The notes beneath the pieces were generated by a model. The model searched no databases. It was not told the DNA's origin and saw only the letters and a program-made list of their open reading frames with translations. Source: Prosthecobacter sp. (GTDB lineage: Bacteria; Verrucomicrobiota; Verrucomicrobiia; Verrucomicrobiales; Verrucomicrobiaceae). Taken from it: 5,143 nucleotides of DNA. Position numbers and translations under genes: made by a program. The stretch lies in NCBI GenBank assembly GCA_020216965.1, contig JAIWOJ010000208.1, positions 1-5,143 of the forward strand, given 5' to 3'. Positions 1 to 5,143 of the stretch are shown here, piece by piece (within the stretch, counting starts at the first letter, position 1; every line of letters begins with the position of its first letter).

Positions 1-1
1 C

Positions 2-1177
2 CAAGTCATCGCCCAAGGCACGCTCTCAGATATCATGGCAGCCCGCGAAAGCCTCACGGGTGCCTATTTAAACCATAGCCGAAGAATCCAACCGTCTTCA
101 CTGCGGAAACGCAGCCATCTGGATGAGTTTGCGTTTTCTCTTCATGCCAATGGCGGCTCCCTGCAAAACCCAAAGATAGCTCTGACGATCCACAACGCCC
201 ATGAGCACAACCTTCGCAACATCACGATCTCCTTCCCTACAGGCTGCCTGACCTGTGTGACAGGCCCTTCTGGTAGCGGAAAATCGACTCTGGTGAACAA
301 AGTGCTCGTGCGCGCTCTGCAGCGACACTTCTACGCGGCTAAAGATGAACCTGGCCGCCATGATGCGATCACAGGAATGGAGGCTTTTGACAAAGTCGTC
401 GTCATTGACCAATCCCCTATCGGCCGCAGCCCGCGGAGCAATCCCGCGACCTACACCGGTGCCTTCACAGCCATCCGCGAGCTTTTTTCCCAACTGCCAC
501 TGGCCCGCGTGCGTGGGTACGACGCGGGGCGCTTTAGCTTCAACACACCCGGTGGCCGTTGCGAAAAATGCCAGGGAGACGGACTGCTGAAAATCGATAT
601 GCACTTCCTAGCTGATGTGCACGTCACCTGCGACCAATGCCAAGGACAACGCTACAATGCAGAGACGCTGGAGGTGACCTTCAAAGGGCGCAACATCGCC
701 GAAGTACTAGCGATGACGGTCAGCGAAGCTGCGCGCTTTTTTGGAAAAACAAGTAGCATCTCTGCCAAGCTCATGACCCTAGAGGAGTGCGGCCTGGGCT
801 ATATCCGACTAGGCCAAGCGGGAAATACCCTCAGCGGCGGCGAGGCACAGCGCATCAAGCTAGCTGCCGAACTGGCACGCCGTGCCACGGGACGCACCCT
901 TTACATCCTGGATGAACCAACCACTGGGCTACACTTTGCAGATATCCAGACGCTGCTTGATGTGCTTTTCCGCCTCCGTGATTCTGGGAATACGCTCATC
1001 ATCATTGAGCATCACCTGGATGTCATCCGCAGCGCAGATTGGGTCATTGATCTAGGGCCAGGGGGAGGGAAGGAGGGAGGGCGGCTGATGGCCGTTGGCA
1101 CACCCGAGGACATCCAGAAACATCCCGAAAGCTTAACGGGACGTTACTTGCGTGGTAAAGTCAGCCCAGGGCACTGA
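2..1177 (+). CDS. uvrA: UvrA excinuclease subunit A, C-terminal part (5' end outside window)
   Basis: UvrA is the ATP-dependent DNA-damage sensor of nucleotide excision repair; it loads UvrB at lesions in the cytoplasm. The frame is open to the left edge and the residues before the first ATG (position 35) already match UvrA ([11 protein letters not shown], then SLTGAYL), so that ATG is internal and the true start lies upstream. The 391 visible residues hold the second ABC ATPase module. Counting from the ATG at 35, it has Walker A GPSGSGKS (77-84), the [19 protein letters not shown] block (124-142), a zinc module with Cys 176, 179, 199 and 202, the ABC signature LSGGE (266-270), Walker B ILDEP (291-295) and switch His 326. 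Walker A has Pro where UvrA commonly has Val. The linker before this module (about residues 12-48) looks long. The 3' end overlaps the convergent map stop by 17 bp. A paralogue or a tandem double UvrA, as in Chlamydia, cannot be excluded from the visible half. Confidence 0.95.
   Translation, partial: QVIAQGTLSDIMAARESLTGAYLNHSRRIQPSSLRKRSHLDEFAFSLHANGGSLQNPKIALTIHNAHEHNLRNITISFPTGCLTCVTGPSGSGKSTLVNKVLVRALQRHFYAAKDEPGRHDAITGMEAFDKVVVIDQSPIGRSPRSNPATYTGAFTAIRELFSQLPLARVRGYDAGRFSFNTPGGRCEKCQGDGLLKIDMHFLADVHVTCDQCQGQRYNAETLEVTFKGRNIAEVLAMTVSEAARFFGKTSSISAKLMTLEECGLGYIRLGQAGNTLSGGEAQRIKLAAELARRATGRTLYILDEPTTGLHFADIQTLLDVLFRLRDSGNTLIIIEHHLDVIRSADWVIDLGPGGGKEGGRLMAVGTPEDIQKHPESLTGRYLRGKVSPGH
1055..1081 (+). 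other. Putative G-quadruplex motif within uvrA
   Basis: Five runs of at least three G (1055-1057, 1061-1065, 1067-1069, 1075-1077, 1079-1081) are separated by loops of 3, 1, 5 and 1 nt, which meets the common G3+N1-7 rule. The motif is on the coding strand, so it would also be in the mRNA. It encodes the Gly-rich [10 protein letters not shown] of UvrA, but the choice of GGG and GGA codons, rather than GGC or GGT, creates the runs. Folding is not shown. Confidence 0.5.
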
Positions 1178-1979
1178 CTGGCAGGGGGGTTAAATCCTGC
1201 ACCCCATGCGGGAACATGCGTTTGCGTAAAGTCAGCACCTCTGGCTCATGAGCAGTCACGAGCACGACGTGTTCGTAGTGGGCACTAGGCTTACGATCTT
1301 GCGTGATGGCCGTCCAGTTGTCACTCAGCACTCGAGTTTTGGCTGTCCCCATATTCACCATGGGTTCAATGGCTAGGCTCATGCCTGCTTTGAGACGCGG
1401 ACGCTCACCTTTTTTACCGTAATTCGGTACCTGGGGCTCTTCATGCAGCTTCCGTCCCACGCCATGGCCCACAAATTCGCGCACCACGCTGTAGCCATAT
1501 TGCTGCACGTGGTTTTCGACGCTATGGCAAAGATCACCCAGCATCCAGCCATCGCGAGCATGGCGAATGGCTACATGCAGCGCCTCCTCCGTTGCAGCCA
1601 GGAGGTGCAGCGTCTCCTTCGCGACATTTCCCACCGGTACAGTGAGCGCATTGTCTCCAATCCAACCTTCATACTCAATACCGACGTCAATCTTCACGAT
1701 GTCTCCATCTTGGATGACCCTAGCACCACCAATCCCGTGAACGACCTCCTCATTGATCGAGATGCAGATATGTCCGGGAAACTTCCGATAACCAAGAAAG
1801 GCACTTTTGCAGCCACGCGCTTTCATTTCCGCTGCTGCATAGCGATCCACTTCACCCGTGGTGATACCGACAGCCACTTGGCTCGCAGTTTTTAGCAAGA
1901 TATCTCGGGCGAGGCTATTGGCGGCGCGCAGCCCATTGAGGACAGAGCCGTGGCGGATGGGAATCTTGCTTCCTAACAT
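1161..1979 (-). CDS. map: Methionine aminopeptidase, type I
   Basis: This cytosolic dinuclear-metal enzyme removes the initiator Met from nascent proteins after deformylation, when residue two is small. The 272-residue length is close to the E. coli enzyme (264). All catalytic residues are visible: His81 (VVHGIGG) near the active site, and the five metal ligands Asp98 and Asp109 (spaced 11 apart in [13 protein letters not shown]), His172 ([12 protein letters not shown]), Glu205 (AIEPMV) and Glu236 (YEHVVLV). No N-terminal zinc-finger extension is present and the type II insert is absent. ATG 1979 is the only usable start: an in-frame TAA, the secY stop, lies 36 bp upstream with no ATG, GTG or TTG between. 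A GGAG occurs in the leader but about 23 nt from the start, too far for a normal ribosome-binding site. It is the last gene of the operon, directly behind secY, and its stop lies inside the 3' end of convergent uvrA. Confidence 0.97.
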   Translation of the reverse strand: MLGSKIPIRHGSVLNGLRAANSLARDILLKTASQVAVGITTGEVDRYAAAEMKARGCKSAFLGYRKFPGHICISINEEVVHGIGGARVIQDGDIVKIDVGIEYEGWIGDNALTVPVGNVAKETLHLLAATEEALHVAIRHARDGWMLGDLCHSVENHVQQYGYSVVREFVGHGVGRKLHEEPQVPNYGKKGERPRLKAGMSLAIEPMVNMGTAKTRVLSDNWTAITQDRKPSAHYEHVVLVTAHEPEVLTLRKRMFPHGVQDLTPLPVSALG

Positions 1980-2015
1980 GTCGGTCGGGGGGCGCGCGCT
2001 CTCTCCAGTCCGACA

Positions 2016-3515
2016 TTATTTGCCGGTGGCGATGAAATAGGCAACACCGACAAGGGCGATGATTGCGATCCCGGTCCAAAGCCACACGACGGTGCGAGAG
2101 TCTGCGACCTGGCCGGTTTGCGCCATGCGATCAAACCGGCCACGAATGCGTCCTTTCTTCAGGAAGCCGTCATAATGAGACTGCAGGAGATAAGTTTCTA
2201 CCTGACGCATGACATCTAACACCACACCGACGAGAATGAGCAAACTGGTGCCGCCAAAGAATTGTGCCGCAGTGGGAGAAATGCCCATCAGGCGCGTGAT
2301 GCCCGCTGGCATGATATAGAGCAGTGTGAGGAAAATTGCGCCTGCAAAGGTCAGGCGACTCATCGTAAAGTCCAAAAAATCTGCCGTGGGCTTGCCTGGG
2401 CGAATGCCTGGGAGATAACCACCGCTCTTTTTCAAGTCCTCAGAAATCTGCGTTGGCTGGAACATCGTAGCCACCCAGAAGTAACTGAAAAAGAAAATTA
2501 GCGCTGCGGAAAGGGTATAATAAGGGATGCCTGAACTAAGCCATCCTGAGAAGCGCTGCACAGGTGCTACGTCTGGGAAAATGGCGCTAAGAATCTGCGC
2601 GGGGAAAAGTAGGATCGCCTGGGCAAAAATAATGGGCATAACCCCAGAGTAATTGACCTTCAAAGGCAGATAGTTTGTCTGGCCTCCATAGACCTTCCTT
2701 CCAACGACTCGTTTTGCATACTGTATCGCAATACGCCGAGTTGCCTGGGTGATACAAATGACCCCGGCGATCACGATGATCATGAAGGCAACTAAAAGCA
2801 CAAGGGTAGCGGGCTTGCTCATATCACTCGCCGCATTGCCTACATAGGTCTGCCAGACTTGCACCATGGCACCCGGCAGGTCTGACACGATATTCACACA
2901 AATCAGGATAGAGACGCCATTTCCAATGCCTCTCTCTGTAATCATCTCACCCAGCCACATCATTAGCATGGTACCCGCCGTAATGGTAATGACGGTGACC
3001 AATACAAACATCGGTCCGTAATCAGGAACCAATGGTTTTCCGGTGCGATTGATCACATCTTGGAGCCCACCGAGGAAGATATTTTGCCCAGGATTGGCCA
3101 GTGATTTGGCGAGCAAGTAGCCTTGGAACAAACACAGCGCGATGGTGGCCAAGCGCGTATACTGGGTGATCTTCTGCCTACCGCCTTCCTCACGAGCCAT
3201 CTTGCTGAGTGGAGGATACACAGCGGTTAGCAATTGCAGCATGATGCTAGCGCTAATGTAGGGCATGATACCAAGCGCGAAAATGGCACAGTTTTGCAAC
3301 CCTCCGCCAGAAAACACATTCAAAAGCGCTGCGACTTGGCCAGCAGCTCCAGTATCACCTGCGCGGCTAGAAATCCATTCATCCAACACGCTACCATCAA
3401 CCCCTGGTAGAGTGATGGCAGTGCCAATGCGGACGATGACGACCATCGCTAGGGTGAAAAGGATGCGGGAACGAAGTTCCGGCACTCTGAAGCTGTCACG
3501 AAAGGCTGATATCAT
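2016..3515 (-). CDS. secY: Protein translocase subunit SecY
   Basis: SecY is the pore of the SecYEG translocon in the inner membrane; it exports unfolded preproteins with SecA and inserts membrane proteins co-translationally. From ATG 3515 the protein has 499 residues, longer than the 440 or so of E. coli. Family landmarks in order: the N-terminal amphipathic segment AFRDSFRVPELRSRILFT, TM1 near 18-37, plug and TM2 FSGGGLQNCAIFALGIMPYI (68-87), the cytoplasmic YPPLSKMAREEGGRQ (100-114), MWLGEMITERGIGNG (186-200), RRIAIQYAKRVVGRK (260-274), and the C5 loop, used by SecA and the ribosome, around GGYLPGIRPGKPT (365-377). The usual end KKGRIRGR falls at 453-460 and is followed by 39 extra residues containing a hydrophobic stretch (475-496), probably an eleventh helix. 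A GTG at 3653 in the same frame would add 46 non-homologous, proline-rich residues overlapping rplO; ATG 3515 is preferred because family similarity begins there. No Shine-Dalgarno sequence precedes it. Confidence 0.96.
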   Translation of the reverse strand: MISAFRDSFRVPELRSRILFTLAMVVIVRIGTAITLPGVDGSVLDEWISSRAGDTGAAGQVAALLNVFSGGGLQNCAIFALGIMPYISASIMLQLLTAVYPPLSKMAREEGGRQKITQYTRLATIALCLFQGYLLAKSLANPGQNIFLGGLQDVINRTGKPLVPDYGPMFVLVTVITITAGTMLMMWLGEMITERGIGNGVSILICVNIVSDLPGAMVQVWQTYVGNAASDMSKPATLVLLVAFMIIVIAGVICITQATRRIAIQYAKRVVGRKVYGGQTNYLPLKVNYSGVMPIIFAQAILLFPAQILSAIFPDVAPVQRFSGWLSSGIPYYTLSAALIFFFSYFWVATMFQPTQISEDLKKSGGYLPGIRPGKPTADFLDFTMSRLTFAGAIFLTLLYIMPAGITRLMGISPTAAQFFGGTSLLILVGVVLDVMRQVETYLLQSHYDGFLKKGRIRGRFDRMAQTGQVADSRTVVWLWTGIAIIALVGVAYFIATGK

Positions 3516-3633
3516 GGTCTGGGTCGGGAAAAAGGGAAGCAGGGGATAAAGGAAAGCGGGCCTGGCCTCAAGGCCAACTTTGCATAGTTGGCAGGGACCG
3601 GCCCGCTCAAAGGGTCTAAATTCTGGAAGTGGA
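3516..3633 (-). promoter_or_regulatory. Structured, pyrimidine-rich rplO-secY intergenic leader
   Basis: This 118-nt spacer is the only sizeable gap in the operon. In the minus-strand RNA an 8-bp perfect outer stem, AGCGGGCC (3607-3600) with GGCCCGCU (3562-3555), encloses two overlapping hairpins. Hairpin B is GCCAACU/AGUUGGC (3592-3586 with 3579-3573, loop of 6). Hairpin A is UGGCC/GGCCA (3576-3572 with 3567-3563, loop UUGA). A and B share 3573-3576, so they exclude each other. Downstream, positions 3556-3516 are nearly all C and T (7 purines in 41 nt) up to the secY ATG, with no Shine-Dalgarno sequence. The structure is seen in the sequence. A role as attenuator, weak terminator, protein-binding leader or mRNA-processing site is inference. 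It does not match a leader that I recognise. Confidence 0.5.
3555..3607 (-). other. Imperfect palindrome able to form a branched stem-loop
   Basis: The 8-bp arms at 3555-3562 and 3600-3607 are perfectly complementary and GC-rich, with two alternative inner hairpins (3563-3576 or 3573-3592). In the transcribed direction the structure is followed by UUCCUUUAU, a poor U-tract, so it is at best a weak intrinsic terminator or attenuator. The short arms and single copy give no sign of a mobile element. Confidence 0.55.
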
Positions 3634-4074
3634 TCAGGCGGCGATCGTGCCACCAGCCTTCTCGATCTTCTCGCGGGCAGCGGCGCTCAGGCTTTTGATC
3701 TCCACCGTAAGCCTGCGGCTGAGCTCGCCGTTGCCGAGGATCTTGATGGCATCACAAACACGGTTGACGAGGCCTTTCTCACGAAGTGACGCTTCGTTGA
3801 TAACAGCACCGTCTTCAAAGGCATTCAAGTCACCTACATTAACGGTTTCATAGACATCCCGGAAACGATCATTGGAGAAGCCTTTTTTAGGAAGGCGACG
3901 GAAGAGTGGCATTTGCCCCCCCTCGAAACCGGGACGTATGCCACGGCCTGCACGGGCCATCTGACCTTTGTGGCCTTTGCATGAAGTCTTGCCGTGGCCT
4001 GAGCTTTCGCCGCAGCCGATGCGCTTTTTGCGCTTGCGGGCACCTGGCCGGGGTTGTGTTTCGTGAAGACGCAT
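3634..4074 (-). CDS. rplO: 50S ribosomal protein L15
   Basis: L15 is a late-assembly protein of the large subunit whose extended basic N-terminus threads into 23S rRNA. The 146-residue length is normal. The family signature is clear: MRLHETQPRPGARKRKKR at the N-terminus, the glycine-rich GESSGHGKTS (22-31), GHKGQMARAGRGIRPGFEGG (34-53), then QMPLFRRLPKKGF (54-66), followed by the globular C-terminal domain ending in AGGTIAA. Two cysteines (21 and 32) flank the glycine-rich loop where Arg and Gly are more common. ATG 4074 is the family start; the preceding 33-nt gap after rpsE (ending AAGACATCCC before the ATG) has no Shine-Dalgarno motif. In the E. coli order rpmD (L30) would sit just upstream, but there is no room for it here. 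The structured leader of secY follows the TGA stop. Confidence 0.97.
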   Translation of the reverse strand: MRLHETQPRPGARKRKKRIGCGESSGHGKTSCKGHKGQMARAGRGIRPGFEGGQMPLFRRLPKKGFSNDRFRDVYETVNVGDLNAFEDGAVINEASLREKGLVNRVCDAIKILGNGELSRRLTVEIKSLSAAAREKIEKAGGTIAA

Positions 4075-4107
4075 GGGATGTCTTAATTCTTGAGGTTAAA
4101 AAGGCAA

Positions 4108-4629
4108 TTACAAAGCTTTACGTTCCTTGATCTCCTTGCCCCGTGCGCGCAGGATTTCGTCCTTCGGGCGCAGGGCATGGAGGGCGGCCAATGTGGCTTT
4201 AACGACATTGGCGTGATTGCTAGAGCCGAATGATTTGCCAATGACGTCTTTAACCCCGGCAGCTTCAAGGACGGCGCGTGCACCACCACCGGCTATGATC
4301 CCTGTTCCAGGAGCAGCTGGCTTTAGCATAATGTGTCCGCCGCCATGCTCTCCGATGACTTCGTGGGGGATGGTATTGTTATTCAAGTGAATGAGGTCCA
4401 TCTTTTTACGAGATGCCTCTGTCGCTTTCTTGATCGCATCAGCGACCTCATTGGCCTTGCCAAAGCCCCAGCCGACACGGCCATTTTTATCTCCAGAGAC
4501 GACGAGTGCGCTGAAGCTAAAACGACGACCACCTTTCACGACCTTGGCGCAGCGGTTGATGTGAACGACCTTCTCGACGGAGTCGCCACGGGAATCGCCA
4601 TCGGCGGAGTTGCGAATTTCTTCTGCCAT
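4108..4629 (-). CDS. rpsE: 30S ribosomal protein S5
   Basis: S5 is a small-subunit protein near the mRNA entry and the decoding region; it affects accuracy and helps bind 16S rRNA. The 173 residues cover the N-terminal double-stranded-RNA-binding-like domain, with HINRCAKVVKGGRRFSFSAL (23-42) and GDKNGRVGWGFGKANEV (46-62), and the C-terminal domain, with KPAAPGTGIIAGGGARAVLE (103-122), AGVKDVIGKSFGSSN (124-138) and NVVKATLAAL (141-150). The VKGG loop (31-34) is the region altered in spectinomycin-resistant mutants of other bacteria; this protein has Cys27 where E. coli has Val, an apparently neutral lineage difference. The usual GAGKV/GAGRV-type segment reads GGGHIML (96-102). ATG 4629 is 19 bp behind the rplR stop and fits the family start. 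The leader (CACCGCACAGATTT before ATG) lacks a Shine-Dalgarno motif. Confidence 0.98.
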   Translation of the reverse strand: MAEEIRNSADGDSRGDSVEKVVHINRCAKVVKGGRRFSFSALVVSGDKNGRVGWGFGKANEVADAIKKATEASRKKMDLIHLNNNTIPHEVIGEHGGGHIMLKPAAPGTGIIAGGGARAVLEAAGVKDVIGKSFGSSNHANVVKATLAALHALRPKDEILRARGKEIKERKAL

Positions 4630-4648
4630 AAATCTGTGCGGTGAGGGA

Positions 4649-5005
4649 TTAGAATTTCAGACCCTTTTCACGGGCGGCGTCGGCGAGGGCTTTGACTTTC
4701 CCGTGGAAATAAAATCCGCCACGGTCAAAGACAACTTCTTCAATCTTTGCAGCTAGAGCACGTTCAGCCACTGTTTGGCCGACTTTGGTAGCGCTAGCAA
4801 CATTTGCCTTGCCACCTCCGAAGCCTTTTTCCTTGGTAGAAGCTGAGACGATCGTGCGACCTGCTTCGTCGTCGATGAGCTGAGCGTACACGTTTGTGTT
4901 AGAGAAATACACAGCCAAACGAGGCCGGGTAGCTGTACCCTTGACCTTTTGGCGAATTCGCGCGTGGATGCGCGAGCGGATGAGTTTGCGATTGATAGCA
5001 GCCAT
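4649..5005 (-). CDS. rplR: 50S ribosomal protein L18
   Basis: L18 binds 5S rRNA together with L5 and helps dock it into the central protuberance of the large subunit. The 118-residue length is typical. A basic N-terminal tail ([20 protein letters not shown]) precedes the core, with [20 protein letters not shown] (27-46), a glycine-rich turn [12 protein letters not shown] (61-72), and the signature [20 protein letters not shown] (91-110) followed by AREKGLKF at the C-terminus. ATG 5005 gives the expected family start; it lies 22 bp after the rplF stop, and the leader (CACGACTTACAAAC before ATG) contains no Shine-Dalgarno sequence. Position between rplF and rpsE is the standard spc-operon order, so co-transcription and possible translational coupling are expected, although the 19-22 bp gaps are longer than the overlaps typical of tight coupling. 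Confidence 0.98.
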   Translation of the reverse strand: MAAINRKLIRSRIHARIRQKVKGTATRPRLAVYFSNTNVYAQLIDDEAGRTIVSASTKEKGFGGGKANVASATKVGQTVAERALAAKIEEVVFDRGGFYFHGKVKALADAAREKGLKF

Positions 5006-5027
5006 GTTTGTAAGTCGTGTCTATGGG

Positions 5028-5143
5028 TTACTTCACGCTCTTGCCAGCCTTACGACGGATCTGCTCTCCGGCATAACGCACACCTTTGGCCTTGTAGGGC
5101 TCTGGCGGATAGTAGGCGCGGATGTCGGCAGCAAGCTGACCGA
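5028..5143 (-). CDS. rplF: 50S ribosomal protein L6, C-terminal end (gene continues beyond the window)
   Basis: L6 is a large-subunit protein near the GTPase-associated centre and the sarcin-ricin loop, important for late assembly. Only the last 37 complete codons lie in the window, on the minus strand, ending in TAA at 5030-5028. My translation reads [20 protein letters not shown], then [17 protein letters not shown]. This is the characteristic L6 ending: a G-Q-x-A-A-x-I-R segment, the PPEPYK-KG motif and the basic tail R-R-K-A-G-K. The start lies to the right of the window edge. Its place immediately before rplR is the conserved spc-operon order. Confidence 0.95.
   Translation of the reverse strand, partial: GQLAADIRAYYPPEPYKAKGVRYAGEQIRRKAGKSVK

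Noticed and set aside
35..37. ATG as the true start of a short UvrA-like protein
   Set aside because: The frame is open upstream with UvrA-like residues ([10 protein letters not shown]), so the gene begins outside the window.
98..604. 168-codon open frame on the minus strand
   Set aside because: It lies wholly antisense to strongly conserved UvrA coding sequence, and its translation shows no recognisable domain; a shadow frame.
1181..1200. Small inverted repeat gcagg/cctgc after the uvrA stop as a terminator
   Set aside because: Only 5 bp with a 10-nt loop, inside map coding sequence, and no T-run on either strand.
1443..1895. 150-codon open frame on the plus strand
   Set aside because: It is antisense to map, whose catalytic residues are all present; the translation resembles no family I know.
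2001..2006. GGAGAG as the ribosome-binding site of map
   Set aside because: It is more than 20 nt from the ATG and no alternative start lies closer to it, so normal spacing cannot be met.
3581..3610. Possible promoter TTGAGC - 18 bp - TATGCA for secY on the minus strand
   Set aside because: Matches are only 4/6 and 3/6 to the sigma-70 consensus, and the elements coincide with the stem-loop; too weak to call.
4333..4644. 103-codon open frame on the plus strand opposite rpsE
   Set aside because: It is fully antisense to S5; no independent support.

Overview
This is a core housekeeping region of a bacterial chromosome. The right four-fifths, read on the minus strand, is the distal half of the spc ribosomal-protein operon in the order rplF (3' end only), rplR, rpsE, rplO, secY, map. 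The left fifth holds the 3' end of a uvrA-type gene on the plus strand, which converges on map. Every recognised gene matches its family closely. I see no mobile element, CRISPR array, tRNA, rRNA or defence system, and no convincing undescribed multi-gene system.

Several features together suggest the PVC superphylum, most likely Verrucomicrobiota. These are secY followed directly by map with no adk, no rpmD (L30) between rpsE and rplO, a long SecY (499 aa) with an extra C-terminal membrane helix, and gene starts without Shine-Dalgarno sequences. This placement is an inference from gene order and protein character, not from a database comparison.

Layout: 2-1177 (+) is the C-terminal half of UvrA, overlapping the map stop by 17 bp. 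1161-1979 (-) is methionine aminopeptidase. 2016-3515 (-) is SecY. 3516-3633 is an untranslated, strongly structured rplO-secY spacer. 3634-4074 (-) is L15, 4108-4629 (-) is S5, 4649-5005 (-) is L18, and 5028-5143 (-) is the end of L6. Coding density is very high: the other intergenic gaps are 19 to 36 bp.

The minus-strand genes form one protein-biogenesis unit. L6, L18, S5 and L15 are ribosomal proteins, SecY is the membrane channel that receives nascent chains, and Map trims their initiator methionine. The operon stops at map; the usual infA-rpmJ-rpsM continuation is absent because uvrA lies tail to tail there. UvrA (nucleotide excision repair) is functionally unrelated.

The points most worth a second look are the structured, pyrimidine-rich secY leader, the extra SecY helix, the consistent lack of Shine-Dalgarno sequences at five out of five visible starts, and a G-quadruplex-type motif at the uvrA 3' end.
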